From contig NZ_QEKW01000014.1 in assembly GCF_003096675.1 (NCBI RefSeq), positions 1-64,000 of the forward strand: DNA of 64,000 bases. Direction: 5' to 3'. Source of the stretch: Actinomycetospora cinnamomea. Lineage in GTDB: Bacteria > Actinomycetota > Actinomycetes > Mycobacteriales > Pseudonocardiaceae. Both the position numbers and the translations under genes were made by a program. Of the stretch, positions 32,700 to 41,627 are shown piece after piece (the stretch's first letter is position 1; each line of letters starts with the position of its first letter). The notes beneath the pieces are model-generated. The model had not been told where the DNA came from and ran no database searches. It saw only the letters and a list, made by a program, of their open reading frames with translations.

Positions 32700-33603
32700 G
32701 TTCCCGGAGGGCTTCCGGTCGGGGTTCGCCTGCTTCGTCGGGCGTCCCAACGTGGGCAAGTCGACGCTGACGAACGCGCTGGTCGGGCAGAAGGTCGCGA
32801 TCACCTCGTCGCGCCCGCAGACCACCCGGCACGCGATCCGGGGCGTCGTGCACCGAGCCGACGGCCAGCTCGTCCTCGTCGACACCCCGGGCCTGCACCG
32901 GCCGCGGACGCTGCTGGGCGAGCGGCTCAACGACGTCGTGCGGACCACGTGGGCCGAGGTCGACGTCGTGGGGTTCTGCGTGCCGGCCGACCAGGCGATC
33001 GGCCCGGGCGACAGGTTCATCGCCGGTGAGCTGGCCAAGATCGTCGGCAAGACCCCGCTGATCGGTGTGCTGACCAAGACCGACCTCGTCGGCCCCGAGG
33101 TGATCGCGCAGCGGCTGGTCGACCTGCAGGGCTTGAGTGGAACTCCTGGGCTCGAGTTCACCGAGATCGTGCCGGTGTCGGCGTCCTCGGGGCACCAGGT
33201 CTCGCTGCTCGCCGACCTCCTGCTCGCGCAGATGCCGCCCGGCCCGCCGCTGTACCCGGAGGGCGAGCTCTCCGACGAGCCGGAGACGACGATGATCGCC
33301 GAGTTCGTCCGCGAGGCGGCGCTCGAGGGCGTGCGTGACGAGCTCCCGCACTCCCTGGCCGTCGTGGTCGAGGAGATGTCGCCCGGCAAGGTCCTCACCG
33401 TGCGCGCGGAGATCTTCGTCGAGCGCCCGTCCCAGAAGGCGATCGTCATCGGCCGCGGCGGCTCCCGGCTCAAGGACGTCGGCACCCGCGCCCGCACCCA
33501 GATCGAGGCGATGCTGGGCCAGAAGGTCCACCTGGACCTGTTCGTCAAGGTGGCCAAGGACTGGCAACGCGACCCCCGCCAGCTCCGGCGGCTGGGCTTC
33601 TGA
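32686..33603 (+). CDS. era: GTPase Era
   Basis: A 305-residue GTPase. G1 is GRPNVGKST (19-27), G2 follows at SSRPQTTRHAI, G3 is DTPGLHRP and G4 TKTD. The C-terminal KH domain shows VERPSQKAIVIGRGGSRLKDVG and ends RDPRQLRRLGF. It binds 16S rRNA and the 30S subunit and couples ribosome assembly with growth. The start is TTG 32686, which overlaps the lhgO end by 14 bases and is backed by a strong GGAGGGGA ribosome site 7 bases upstream. A hairpin follows the stop. Confidence 0.97.
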   Translation: MTQPEFPEGFRSGFACFVGRPNVGKSTLTNALVGQKVAITSSRPQTTRHAIRGVVHRADGQLVLVDTPGLHRPRTLLGERLNDVVRTTWAEVDVVGFCVPADQAIGPGDRFIAGELAKIVGKTPLIGVLTKTDLVGPEVIAQRLVDLQGLSGTPGLEFTEIVPVSASSGHQVSLLADLLLAQMPPGPPLYPEGELSDEPETTMIAEFVREAALEGVRDELPHSLAVVVEEMSPGKVLTVRAEIFVERPSQKAIVIGRGGSRLKDVGTRARTQIEAMLGQKVHLDLFVKVAKDWQRDPRQLRRLGF

Positions 33604-33620
33604 GGCGGCTCGTTCGAGCA

Positions 33621-33659
33621 ATGCGGCTTTGCTGGCGTCCAACGCCAGGAACGCCACAT
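33621..33659. terminator. Hairpin behind era
   Basis: Seventeen-base arms (33621-33637 and 33643-33659) pair at 14 positions around TCCAA, beginning 17 bases after the era stop. It likely ends the long phoH-era transcript, though it could also belong to a dispersed palindrome family, since such elements are common in this lineage. Confidence 0.55.
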
Positions 33660-33663
33660 CCTC

Positions 33664-33682
33664 GCCGGCGCGACACGCCGGC
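33664..33682. terminator. Second hairpin behind era
   Basis: GCCGGCG and CGCCGGC form a perfect 7-bp stem with a CGACA loop, directly following the first hairpin. The pair forms a tandem terminator region in the 171-base gap before the dehydrogenase gene. Confidence 0.45.
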
Positions 33683-33762
33683 CCGGAACGGGCGCGGCCA
33701 AGGTTCGGCCGGGCCCCTCGACGACCGGGCGCCGGGTCGTTCCGCTCCTGGCCGGATCGTCC

Positions 33763-33768
33763 TACGTT
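33763..33768 (+). promoter_or_regulatory. -10-like hexamer, leaderless start of the SDR gene
   Basis: TACGTT lies 6 bases before the ATG at 33775, and no ribosome site is present in between. The arrangement predicts a leaderless mRNA. Confidence 0.4.
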
Positions 33769-33774
33769 GCGGGC

Positions 33775-34539
33775 ATGCAGCGATACCGGGACAAGGTCGC
33801 CCTGGTCACCGGCGGCGCCTCGGGGATCGGGGCCGCGATCGGGGCGCGGCTGGTCGCCGAGGGCGCGCACGTCGTGCTGCTCGACGTCGACGCCGACGGT
33901 CTCGGGCGGCAGCAGGCGGCGGAGACGATCGTCGCCGACGTCACCGACTCCGCGCAGGTCCGGGACGCGGTCGAGCGCACGGTCGAGCGTTTCGGCCGGC
34001 TCGACAACGCCTTCAACGTCGCGGGCTCGGCGCGCTTCGGCACGGTGGTGGACGGCGACGAGGAGGACTGGGCCTGGACGGTCGACCTCGTGCTGCGCGG
34101 GGTCTACCTCAGCACCCGCCACGAGGCGCGGGTGATGCAGCCGGGCGCGTCGATCGTCAACATCTCGTCGCTCAACGCCCACGTCCCGCTCTACGGCGCG
34201 AGCTCGTACGCCGCGGCGAAGGCCGGTGTGGAGATGTTCACCAAGAACGCGGCGCTGGAGCTCGGCGACCGCGGCATCCGCGTCAACGCGATCCTCCCGG
34301 GCCTGATCCGCACGCCGCTGACCGCGGGCTTCATGGACGGCGGGCCGATCGAGAAGGACTTCCTGCAGCGCATCGTCGCGGCGCGGGCGGGGGAGCCCGA
34401 CGAGATCGCGGGGCCGGCGCTGTTCCTGGCCGGCGACGAGGCGTCGTACGTCAACGGCACGAGCCTGGTCGTCGACGGTGGCTGGGAGATCACGAACTAC
34501 CCCGATCTGCGACCCGTGGTGCACCCGGCCGGTCCCTAG
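33775..34539 (+). CDS. Short-chain dehydrogenase/reductase
   Basis: A 254-residue classical SDR. The cofactor motif TGGASGIG is near the N-terminus, followed by LLDVDADG with an Asp suggesting NAD preference. NVAG is present as the helix-4 motif, and the catalytic Ser (NISSLN) with YAAAK (Tyr and Lys) complete the triad. The C-terminal part with EPDEIAGPALFLAGDEASYVNGTSLVVDGGW is typical of 3-oxoacyl-ACP reductase/steroid-dehydrogenase-like SDRs. The substrate is unknown. It stands between era and recO, where M. tuberculosis has an amidase, and is probably a local insertion with its own promoter. Confidence 0.9.
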   Translation: MQRYRDKVALVTGGASGIGAAIGARLVAEGAHVVLLDVDADGLGRQQAAETIVADVTDSAQVRDAVERTVERFGRLDNAFNVAGSARFGTVVDGDEEDWAWTVDLVLRGVYLSTRHEARVMQPGASIVNISSLNAHVPLYGASSYAAAKAGVEMFTKNAALELGDRGIRVNAILPGLIRTPLTAGFMDGGPIEKDFLQRIVAARAGEPDEIAGPALFLAGDEASYVNGTSLVVDGGWEITNYPDLRPVVHPAGP

Positions 34540-34557
34540 GGGTGGGACGATGAGGCC

Positions 34558-35457
34558 GTGGGCTTCTATCGCGACACCGGGGTGGTGCTGCGGCTGCAGA
34601 AGCTCGGCGAGGCCGACCGGATCGTCACGTTCCTGACCCACCGCCACGGCAAGGTCCGTGCGGTGGCCAAGGGCGTGCGGCGCACCAGCTCGCGGTTCGG
34701 GGCGCGCCTCGAGCCGTTCGGGCACGTGGACCTGCAGCTGCACACCGGGCGCAGCCTCGACATCGTCACCCAGGTGCAGACCCTCGACGCCTTCGGCGGC
34801 GGGCTCACGGGCGACTATCCCCGCTACACGGCCGGCTGCGCGCTGCTGGAGACCGCCGACCGCCTCACCTCCGAGGAGGGCGAGCCGGCGCGCGAGCTGT
34901 TCCTGCTGCTCGTCGGCGCCCTGCGCGGACTGGCCGGCGGTACCCGTGACCCCTACCTCGTGCTCGACGCCTTCCTCCTGCGCGCCATGGTGATCGCCGG
35001 CTGGGCGCCGGCGATCACCGAGTGTGCCCGCTGCGGGGTCGAGGGCGAGCCCTACCACCGCCGGTTCTCGGTGCCCGCCGGCGGCGCGGTGTGCGAGGGC
35101 TGCCGCCCGTCGGGCGCCGTCGTGCCGTCGGACCCCACGTGGCGGTTGCTCGAGGCCCTGCGCGACGGCGACTGGGGCACCGCGGAGGGCACCGACGCCG
35201 CCGCCCGCCGCGACACCGCCGGCCTCGTCGCCGCCCACCTGCAGTGGCACCTCGAGCGGACCCTGCGCTCGCTGCCGCTGGTCGACCGCCGCGGCGCGGT
35301 GCCCCGGGTCGACCTGGGCGGGGCACCGCTGGACGTCGAGGCCGCCGACGATCCGGACGACCGGGCCCCGCATACGGACGCGCCGGCCGAAGGCACCCTC
35401 GGCCCCGCCCTGCTGGACGACGCGGATCGACGCTGCGCACCGGGAGCCGCCCTGTGA
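34558..35457 (+). CDS. recO: DNA repair protein RecO
   Basis: A 299-residue protein, about 40 residues longer than typical RecO because of a Pro/Asp-rich C-terminal tail. The OB-fold N-terminus reads [20 protein letters not shown] and [22 protein letters not shown]. The helical part has a zinc centre from CARCG and CEGC. It loads RecA on SSB-coated DNA with RecR. GTG 34558 has a -10-like GACGAT 6 bases before it and may be leaderless. It overlaps uppS by GTGA, matching the recO-uppS pairing of Rv2362c-Rv2361c. Confidence 0.95.
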   Translation: MGFYRDTGVVLRLQKLGEADRIVTFLTHRHGKVRAVAKGVRRTSSRFGARLEPFGHVDLQLHTGRSLDIVTQVQTLDAFGGGLTGDYPRYTAGCALLETADRLTSEEGEPARELFLLLVGALRGLAGGTRDPYLVLDAFLLRAMVIAGWAPAITECARCGVEGEPYHRRFSVPAGGAVCEGCRPSGAVVPSDPTWRLLEALRDGDWGTAEGTDAAARRDTAGLVAAHLQWHLERTLRSLPLVDRRGAVPRVDLGGAPLDVEAADDPDDRAPHTDAPAEGTLGPALLDDADRRCAPGAAL

Positions 35458-36308
35458 GTCCCCGCCCGCGCCCCGCGCGCGGACGCACCGACGGCCGTCC
35501 GCTGCGGGGCCGCGACGACCCGACCGTGATGCCGCCGACGCCGCACCCCAGCGGCGCCACGCCGCCCGACATCCCGCCCGAGTTGGTGCCGCACCACGTC
35601 GCGCTGGTGATGGACGGCAACGGGCGGTGGGCCAACCAGCGGGGCCTGCCGCGGATCGAGGGCCACCGCCGGGGCGAGGGCCAGCTGCTCGACGTCGTGC
35701 GCGGGTGCATCGACATCGGCGTCAAGTGGATCTCGGCGTACGCGTTCTCCACCGAGAACTGGCGACGCAGCCCCGACGAGGTGCGCTTCCTGCTCGGCTT
35801 CAACCGCGACGTCATCCGCCGCCGGCGTGACGAGATGCACGCGATGGGCGTGCGGGTCCGCTGGTCGGGGCAGCGGCCGCGGCTGTGGCGCAGCGTGATC
35901 AAGGAGCTGGAGATCGCCGAGGAGATGACGAAGGACAACGACGTCGTCACCCTCACCATGTGCGTCAACTACGGCGGTCGCGCGGAGATCGTCGGCGCCG
36001 CCCGGGAGCTCGCGCGCCGCGCCGCCCGCGGCGAGATCGACCCCGAGCGCATCGACGAGAAGGCCCTCGCCCGCCACCTCGACGAGCCCGACATGCCGGA
36101 CGTCGACCTGTTCCTGCGCAGCTCGGGGGAGCAGCGGACGTCGAACTTCCTGCTCTGGCAGTCGGCCTACGCCGAGATGGTCTTCCTCGACACGCTCTTC
36201 CCCGACTTCGACCGCCGCCACCTCTGGGAGGCGTGTGAGATCTACGCCCGCCGCGACCGCCGCCACGGGGGCGCGGTCGACCGCGCAGAAGGGACCGCGA
36301 CGCCGTGA
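35454..36308 (+). CDS. uppS: Isoprenyl (decaprenyl/undecaprenyl) diphosphate synthase, cis type
   Basis: A 284-residue cis-prenyltransferase. Signature blocks are [16 protein letters not shown] (catalytic Asp), [14 protein letters not shown], and [20 protein letters not shown] near the C-terminus. It makes the long-chain prenyl phosphate carrier for peptidoglycan and arabinogalactan. The N-terminal 40 residues are a Pro/Arg-rich extension, as in mycobacterial Rv2361c. GTG 35454 overlaps recO (GTGA). The product also links functionally to the AftB-like enzyme at 47049, which uses a decaprenyl-phosphate donor in mycobacteria. Confidence 0.95.
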   Translation: MSPRPRPARGRTDGRPLRGRDDPTVMPPTPHPSGATPPDIPPELVPHHVALVMDGNGRWANQRGLPRIEGHRRGEGQLLDVVRGCIDIGVKWISAYAFSTENWRRSPDEVRFLLGFNRDVIRRRRDEMHAMGVRVRWSGQRPRLWRSVIKELEIAEEMTKDNDVVTLTMCVNYGGRAEIVGAARELARRAARGEIDPERIDEKALARHLDEPDMPDVDLFLRSSGEQRTSNFLLWQSAYAEMVFLDTLFPDFDRRHLWEACEIYARRDRRHGGAVDRAEGTATP

Positions 36309-36315
36309 GCCGCTC

Positions 36316-36726
36316 ATGAGCCGGGAGGCCGCCACCACCGCGAGCCTGCTCATCACCGCCCGCGAGGCGCTCGAGCAGTTCGTCGAGGTGCACGTCGACG
36401 ACGACGGCGCGCTGTCCTTCCGCCACGGCGGGGTGCCGTGCGCGGTGCAGGGCGTGGAGCTGGTCGAGGGCCTCGCCGTGCTCAGCCTGACCTGCGTCGT
36501 CGCCTGGGACCTCACCGACCCCGACACGCCCCGGCATGTCGCCGAACGCGCGGGCCAGGGCCTGTTCGGCACGCTCGGCGCGATCAGCACCGACCGCGGG
36601 TGGGACGTGACGCTGCGCTACGCGTTCCCCGCCGAGGGTCTGGCGGTCGGCCCGTTGGGGACGCTCCTGATGCTCGTCGTCTCGACCGCCTCGCAGGTGC
36701 GGGCGGATCTGGTGGAGGCCGCCTGA
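36316..36726 (+). CDS. Conserved actinobacterial protein, YbjN-like
   Basis: A 136-residue acidic protein from ATG 36316, 7 bases after uppS. The pattern of an N-terminal helix (LLITAREALEQFVEVHVDDDG), beta strands with a central VLSLTCVVAWDL and a terminal hydrophobic helix (GTLLMLVVSTASQVRADLVE) resembles the YbjN/type III chaperone-like fold. These are small dimeric regulators or chaperones of unknown target in actinobacteria. It is likely cotranscribed with recO-uppS. The family call is by overall shape, not by a diagnostic motif. Confidence 0.55.
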   Translation: MSREAATTASLLITAREALEQFVEVHVDDDGALSFRHGGVPCAVQGVELVEGLAVLSLTCVVAWDLTDPDTPRHVAERAGQGLFGTLGAISTDRGWDVTLRYAFPAEGLAVGPLGTLLMLVVSTASQVRADLVEAA

Positions 36727-36862
36727 CCGGCCGCCGCTGGTGGTCCGACCGGCGCAGCCCGGCCCGCACCACCGCGGTCGTCCGTCCCCATCCCCGTCGG
36801 CTGTCCCCAGGTGACGAGACGGCGTGCGGGGCGCGTCGGACGCCGCTGGCAGCATCGCCGCC

Positions 36863-37867
36863 GTGAGCACCGAGACCGCCCCGACGCCGGCGCCCCCGCG
36901 CCGGGGGACCGGCTCGCTCGTCGCGCTCTGCGGCGTGCTGCTGCTCGCCACGGTCCTGCAGGACCCGCTGGTCCGCCTGCTCGACGTGGGTGCGGTCCGC
37001 ACCGCGGCCACGGTGTTCGTCGCGATCTGCGTGCAGGCGCTGCCGTTCCTCGTGCTCGGCACCGTGCTGTCCGGGGCACTCGCCGCATGGGTCTCGCCCG
37101 CCGCGCTGCGCCGGGTGCTGCCGGCCCGACCCGGGCTGGCCGTGCCCGTGGCCGGGGCGGCGGGGCTGGTCCTGCCCGGCTGCGAGTGCGCCTCGGTCCC
37201 CGTCGCACGACGGCTGGTGGGGCAGGGAGTGCCCGAGGCCGCCGCGCTCGCCTTCCTGCTCGCGGCGCCGGCGATCAACCCCGTGGTGCTCGTCGCCACG
37301 GCGGTCGCCTTCCCCGACCACCCCGAGATGGTCGGTGCCCGGCTTCTCGGGTCGGCGGCCACCGCGCTCGTCGTCGGCTGGCTCTGGGCACGCTTCGGTC
37401 GCGCGGAGTGGATCGCCGCGCAGGTGCGCCGCCCACCGCCGGACGACGGCACGCCGCGATGGGCCGTGTTCACGGAGACGGTGCGCCACGACGTCGTCGA
37501 CGCCGGCGGGTTCCTCGTGCTCGGGGGTCTCGCGGCCGCGGCGGTGAACGTGCTGGTGCCGCCGGCGTGGCTCGACGGCCTCGCCGGGCACCTCGTGCTC
37601 GCCGTCGTCGTCATGGCCCTGCTCGCGGTGCTCCTCGCCCTGTGCAGCGAGGCCGACGCGTTCGTCGCCGCCTCGCTGGCGAGCCTGCCGCTGCTGCCCC
37701 GGCTGGTGTTCCTCGTCGTCGGCCCCGCCGTCGACGTCAAGCTGATCGCGCTGCAGGCGGGCGCCTTCGGTCGCGCCTTCGCGCTGCGCTTCGCCCCGCT
37801 GGTGTTCCTCGTGGCCGTGGCCAGCGCGGTCCTCGCGGGCCTGTTGGTCTTCGGCGGCTCGGGATGA
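36863..37867 (+). CDS. Permease of the DUF318/YraQ family
   Basis: A 334-residue multi-pass protein with about eight to nine hydrophobic helices. The diagnostic re-entrant motif LPGCECASVPVARRLVGQG and the later LAAPAINPVVLVATAVAF, plus ALCSEADAFVAASL, place it in the DUF318 permeases. The CxC and the later C-S-E-A-D could bind metal or thiol ligands. GTG 36863 was chosen as nearest to the first helix. It is followed after 7 bases by a TIGR03943-type protein, an arrangement conserved in many Gram-positive bacteria and often linked to zinc. The substrate is not established. Confidence 0.85.
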   Translation: MSTETAPTPAPPRRGTGSLVALCGVLLLATVLQDPLVRLLDVGAVRTAATVFVAICVQALPFLVLGTVLSGALAAWVSPAALRRVLPARPGLAVPVAGAAGLVLPGCECASVPVARRLVGQGVPEAAALAFLLAAPAINPVVLVATAVAFPDHPEMVGARLLGSAATALVVGWLWARFGRAEWIAAQVRRPPPDDGTPRWAVFTETVRHDVVDAGGFLVLGGLAAAAVNVLVPPAWLDGLAGHLVLAVVVMALLAVLLALCSEADAFVAASLASLPLLPRLVFLVVGPAVDVKLIALQAGAFGRAFALRFAPLVFLVAVASAVLAGLLVFGGSG

Positions 37868-37874
37868 GGCAGGC

Positions 37875-38645
37875 ATGAGACGCGACGCCCAGCACGTGCT
37901 GCTCGTCCTCGTCGGCGGGGTGCTCGTCAAGATCGTCCTCGACGGCTCGTACCTGCGCTACGTGCGGGCCTGGTCCGCCGCTCCGGTGCTCGCCGCGGGC
38001 GTCGTGCTGATCACCGTGGCCCTGATCGCGCTCGCGCGCGACCTGCGCCGCCCCACGGCGCCGCCGAGTGGCGAGGACGACCACGACCACGACCACGGTC
38101 CCGACGCGCGCGCGGGGCCCGCCGCCTGGCTGATGGTGCTCCCGGTGCTCGCGCTGCTTCTGGTGGTCCCACCGGCCCTGGGCTCGGCGGCGCTGCGGGA
38201 CACCGGCGCCCGCACGGCCCCGGCGGCCGCCGCACCGGCGGACGAGCCGCTCCCGCCCGGCGACGCGCCGCCCCTCGGTCTGCTCGACGTGGTCTCGCGC
38301 ACGGCGGCCGACCCGCACGGGACGATCACCGAGCGCGACGTGACGGTCACCGGCTTCCTCGTGCCCGCCGCCCGCACCCCGCCGCCGGGAGCGACCGGGC
38401 TCGACGTCGCCCGCCTGGTGATCTCGTGCTGCGCCGCGGACGCGTCCGCGGTGCGCCTGCACCTCGCCGACCCCGCGGATCTGCTCGCAGGCGTCGCCCC
38501 GGGTGGGGCCGAGGGCGACCGGTGGGTCGCGATCCGAGGTCGGGTGGTCGCCGGCACCGGGACACCGGCCGACGGTCACGTGCCGACACTCTCGGTCATC
38601 GGGTGGTCTCCCGTTGCCGCACCCGTCCCGGTGTACGAATACTGA
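37875..38645 (+). CDS. TIGR03943 family membrane protein (YcgQ-like)
   Basis: A 256-residue protein with two to three N-terminal membrane helices (VLLVLVGGVLVKIVLDGSYLRY, SAAPVLAAGVVLITVALIALA, AWLMVLPVLALLLVVPPALG). A His/Asp-rich loop DDHDHDHGPD between the helices is a likely metal-binding segment. The soluble C-terminal domain has VTVTGFLVP and VISCCAADASAVRLHL with a double cysteine. It is the standard partner of the permease before it; together they may handle a metal or metal-ligand complex. The metal-rich loop and the zinc regulators a few kb downstream support a link with zinc, but this is inference. Confidence 0.8.
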   Translation: MRRDAQHVLLVLVGGVLVKIVLDGSYLRYVRAWSAAPVLAAGVVLITVALIALARDLRRPTAPPSGEDDHDHDHGPDARAGPAAWLMVLPVLALLLVVPPALGSAALRDTGARTAPAAAAPADEPLPPGDAPPLGLLDVVSRTAADPHGTITERDVTVTGFLVPAARTPPPGATGLDVARLVISCCAADASAVRLHLADPADLLAGVAPGGAEGDRWVAIRGRVVAGTGTPADGHVPTLSVIGWSPVAAPVPVYEY

Positions 38646-38785
38646 GCCGGACGGGGGCCCGGAGACGTCGGACAGCCCAATGCGGGACGAAGCAGCTGAC
38701 ACGGCCTTTAGACTCCGCAACCGCCGTCCATCCGGAGAGGAGGGGCGTCCTCGGCCGGAGACCCGGACCGGGAGGCGCGCTCGCG

Positions 38786-40717
38786 ATGACACAAGAACTC
38801 TCTTCACCGCCGGGTCCGCCCGACGGACAGCCGGCGGACGAGAGCACCGGGAGCGCCGCCGACCGCCAGCACGGCACCGACTGGGTCGTCTTCGGCATCG
38901 GCGCGGCGCTCGCCGTCATCTTCGTCGTGTGGGGCGTCGTCGGCACCGAGAGCCTGACGAACGTCTCCAGCGCCATGCTCAGCGCCGTCATCCGGGGTGG
39001 CGGCTGGGGCTTCATCCTCGCCGCCACGGGGTTCGTGGCGTTCGCGCTGTGGCTGGCGTTCAGCCGCTTCGGCCGCATCCGCCTCGGGCGGGACGACGAG
39101 CAGCCCGAGTTCCGCACCGTGTCGTGGATCGCGATGATGTTCAGCGCGGGCATGGGCATCGGGCTGATGTTCTACGGCGTCGCCGAGCCCCTGTCCTTCT
39201 TCACCGAGCCGCCCCCCGGGTCCGTGATGCCCGGTGACCAGGTCGGCGCGCTGCGGACGGCGATGGCGACCTCGCTCTTCCACTGGACGCTGCACCCGTG
39301 GGCGATCTACGCCGTGGTCGGCCTCGCCATCGCCTACTCGACGTTCCGCAAGGGACGCCGCCAGCTGATCAGCTCAGCGTTCATCCCGCTGATCGGCGAG
39401 CGGGCCGCCAACGGCGCGGTGGGACGGGTCATCGACATCATCGCGATCTTCGCGACGATCTTCGGATCCGCGGCGTCGCTGGGGCTCGGGGCGCTGCAGA
39501 TCGGTGGCGGTCTCGACGTCACCGGTTTCCTCCCCGACGCGGGCAACGAGGTCCTCGTCCCGCTGATCATCGTCCTGACCGCGGCGTTCGTCCTCTCGGC
39601 GGTCTCCGGCGTCGCCAAGGGGATCCAGTGGCTGTCGAACATCAACATGGTGCTCGCCGGCATCCTGGCGCTGTTCCTGTTCGTCGTCGGCCCGACGGTG
39701 ATCATCCTCGACCTGCTGCCGACGGCGGTCGGCGCCTACATAGGTGACTGGGCCGAGATGGTTGGGCGCACCGAGGCCACGGGTGGCGAGGCCATGCTCG
39801 AGTGGCTGAGCTCGTGGACGGTCTTCTACTGGGCGTGGTGGATCTCCTGGACGCCCTTCGTCGGCATGTTCCTGGCCAAGATCAGCCGCGGCCGCACGAT
39901 CCGCCAGTTCGTCGGCGGCGTTATCCTCGTGCCGAGCCTCGTGAGCCTCGTGTGGTTCGCGATCTTCGGCGGCACCGCGATCAGCCAGCAGCAGGCGGGC
40001 CTGAACCCGGCGGCGGCCGACACGCAGGACCAGCTCTTCGCGGTGCTGGGCGCCTACCCGTGGGCGACGTTCACCGGGCTGCTGGTCATGGTGCTGGTGG
40101 CGATCTTCTTCGTCTCCGGCGCCGACGCCGCGTCCATCGTCACCGGCACGCTGTCCCAGGGCGGCTCCGACGAGCCGTCCCGGTGGGTGGTCATCTTCTG
40201 GGGCACGGTGATGGGCGCCGTCGCGATCATCATGCTGCTCGTCGGCGGCGAGGACGCGCTGTCCGGACTGCAGAGCCTGACCATCCTGGTCGCCGCGCCG
40301 TTCGTGGTGATCATGGTGCTGCTCTGCGTCGCGTTCATGCGCGACCTCAACCACGACCCCGTGATCCTGCGCGAGACCAAGGGGCTCGAGGTCATCGAGC
40401 AGGCCGTCGACTACGGCACGGAGAAGCACGGCGAGGACTTCTACCTCCGCGTCCGTGCGTTCCCGGCGGAGAGCTCGCGCCGGTCCGCCACCGGCCCGGA
40501 GCCCTCGGGGCCGACGTACGCGGACGTGCGCGGGGTCCAGGACCCGTTCGCCGAGAGCGAGGGCGCGCCGGCGACCCGGTCGGTGCCGCGCGACGACGAC
40601 CCCGCGGGCACCGAGGTCGTCGACACCGGGCCCGGCGCCGAGGCGACGAAGCACACGAAGCGCGGCAGGCACGAGAGGACCGAGGCCGCCGGCCGGCCGA
40701 GCGCCGACCGCGAATAG
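38786..40717 (+). CDS. BCCT family glycine betaine/choline/ectoine-type transporter
   Basis: A 643-residue carrier with 12 helices. BCCT signatures are FSAGMGIGLMFYGVAEPLSFF (glycine-rich unwound helix 3) and SWTVFYWAWWISWTPFVGMF (tryptophan-rich substrate site), with ISRGRTIRQF after it. The C-terminal 120 residues are a hydrophilic, charged tail typical of osmosensing members. It imports compatible solutes with Na+ or H+ under salt stress. ATG 38786 is preceded by GGAGGCGCGC. It stands alone between the permease pair and a terminator. Its role fits with the ectCD genes at 19003-20312. Confidence 0.93.
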   Translation: MTQELSSPPGPPDGQPADESTGSAADRQHGTDWVVFGIGAALAVIFVVWGVVGTESLTNVSSAMLSAVIRGGGWGFILAATGFVAFALWLAFSRFGRIRLGRDDEQPEFRTVSWIAMMFSAGMGIGLMFYGVAEPLSFFTEPPPGSVMPGDQVGALRTAMATSLFHWTLHPWAIYAVVGLAIAYSTFRKGRRQLISSAFIPLIGERAANGAVGRVIDIIAIFATIFGSAASLGLGALQIGGGLDVTGFLPDAGNEVLVPLIIVLTAAFVLSAVSGVAKGIQWLSNINMVLAGILALFLFVVGPTVIILDLLPTAVGAYIGDWAEMVGRTEATGGEAMLEWLSSWTVFYWAWWISWTPFVGMFLAKISRGRTIRQFVGGVILVPSLVSLVWFAIFGGTAISQQQAGLNPAAADTQDQLFAVLGAYPWATFTGLLVMVLVAIFFVSGADAASIVTGTLSQGGSDEPSRWVVIFWGTVMGAVAIIMLLVGGEDALSGLQSLTILVAAPFVVIMVLLCVAFMRDLNHDPVILRETKGLEVIEQAVDYGTEKHGEDFYLRVRAFPAESSRRSATGPEPSGPTYADVRGVQDPFAESEGAPATRSVPRDDDPAGTEVVDTGPGAEATKHTKRGRHERTEAAGRPSADRE

Positions 40718-40730
40718 CGCCACGCACGAC

Positions 40731-40760
40731 GGGCGCCGGGTCCCGAGGGGCCCGGCGCCC
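40731..40760. terminator. Strong terminator hairpin between BCCT gene and zur
   Basis: GGGCGCCGGG and CCCGGCGCCC pair perfectly over 10 bases, and the loop continues with CCC-GA-GGG. It starts 13 bases after the BCCT stop. No T-run follows. It is followed by a 17-bp tandem repeat. Confidence 0.75.
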
Positions 40761-40766
40761 GATCGG

Positions 40767-40835
40767 GTCGGGCAGGTCCGAGTGTCGGGCAGGTCCGAGC
40801 GTCGGGCAGGGTCCGAGTGTCGGGCAGGTCCTGGG
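40767..40835. repeat. Four tandem copies of a 17-bp repeat
   Basis: GTCGGGCAGGTCCGAGT recurs at 40767-40783, 40784-40800, 40801-40818 (one extra G) and 40819-40835 (diverged end). The array fills the space between the terminator hairpin and the zur stop codon at 40838, so it is in the 3' untranslated region of the zur operon. No spacers or inverted symmetry are present. Confidence 0.85.
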
Positions 40836-40837
40836 GG

Positions 40838-41251
40838 TCAGGTCTGGCGGCAGGCCGCGCACAGACCGAGGATCTCGACGGTGTGGGAGACCTCGGCGAA
40901 GCCGTGCTGGGCGGCGACGCGGTCGGCCCAGTGCTCGACGGCCGGGCCCTCCACCTCGACCGTCTTGCCGCACGAGCGGCAGACGAGGTGGTGGTGATGG
41001 TGCTCGGAGCAGCGCCGGTACGACGCCTCCCCGGTGCCGGCGCGCAGGACGTCGATCTCGCCGGCGTCGGCGAGGGCCTGCAGGGTGCGGTAGACCGTGG
41101 TCAGCCCGATGCCGTCGCCCCGGCGGCGCAGCTCCTCGTGGATCTCCTGTGCGGAGCGGAAGTCGCTGAGCTCGTCGAGCAGCCCGGCGATCGCCGTGCG
41201 CTGCCGCGTCGCCCGCCGGCCCGGCACGGAGGGGGCGCGGGATCCGGTCAC
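40838..41251 (-). CDS. zur: Zinc uptake regulator (Fur family)
   Basis: A 137-residue Fur-family repressor. The winged helix (QRTAIAGLLDELSDFRSAQEI, GLTTVYRTLQALADAGEID) is followed by SEHHHHHLVCRSCGKTVEVEG. The structural zinc site is Cys91, Cys94, Cys131 and Cys134 (CAACRQT), and the five-histidine run at 84-88 supplies sensing ligands. Adjacent smtB-like and glyS genes match Rv2359-Rv2358-Rv2357c, where the protein is Zur (FurB), so zinc is the expected metal. GTG 41251 overlaps the arsR stop (GTGA). Confidence 0.92.
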   Translation of the reverse strand: MTGSRAPSVPGRRATRQRTAIAGLLDELSDFRSAQEIHEELRRRGDGIGLTTVYRTLQALADAGEIDVLRAGTGEASYRRCSEHHHHHLVCRSCGKTVEVEGPAVEHWADRVAAQHGFAEVSHTVEILGLCAACRQT

Positions 41252-41601
41252 GACTCCTCCTCCACGTGGGCGACGGCATCGACGACGATGTGGGCGAGGT
41301 GGTCGTCCACCAGGCGGTAGACGACCTCCCGCCCGCGCCGGTCGCCGCGCACCACGCCGGCGGACTTGAGCACCCGCAGGTGCTGGCTGATCAGCGGCTG
41401 GGTGACCTCGAGCGCGTCGACCAGCTCGTGCACGCATCGCGGGGAGCTGCGCAGCTGCAGCACGATCGCGATGCGCACGGGCGCGGCGAGAGCGCGCAGC
41501 AGGTCGCCGGCGGCGACGAGCGCCGCCGACGCGGGGGTCTCCGCGGCCGGCGCGGGCGCGTGCTCGTGGTGTACCGGCGCGACGTCGGTGGGGGTCGTCA
41601 T
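41248..41601 (-). CDS. ArsR/SmtB family metal-sensing repressor
   Basis: A 117-residue winged-helix repressor (LRALAAPVRIAIVLQLRSSP, VTQPLISQHLRVLKSAGVV, RRGREVVYRL). The last helix DDHLAHIVVDAVAHVEE has the D-x-H-x10-H-x2-E pattern of the alpha5 zinc site of SmtB/CzrA-type sensors. The N-terminal VHHEHAPAPA may add ligands. It should release DNA when zinc is high. It is cotranscribed with zur (GTGA overlap) and follows the small membrane protein gene by 26 bases with GGGAGG as ribosome site. It corresponds to SmtB (Rv2358). Confidence 0.9.
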   Translation of the reverse strand: MTTPTDVAPVHHEHAPAPAAETPASAALVAAGDLLRALAAPVRIAIVLQLRSSPRCVHELVDALEVTQPLISQHLRVLKSAGVVRGDRRGREVVYRLVDDHLAHIVVDAVAHVEEES

Positions 41602-41627
41602 CGGCGTCCTCCCGGCGGACGGTGCGG

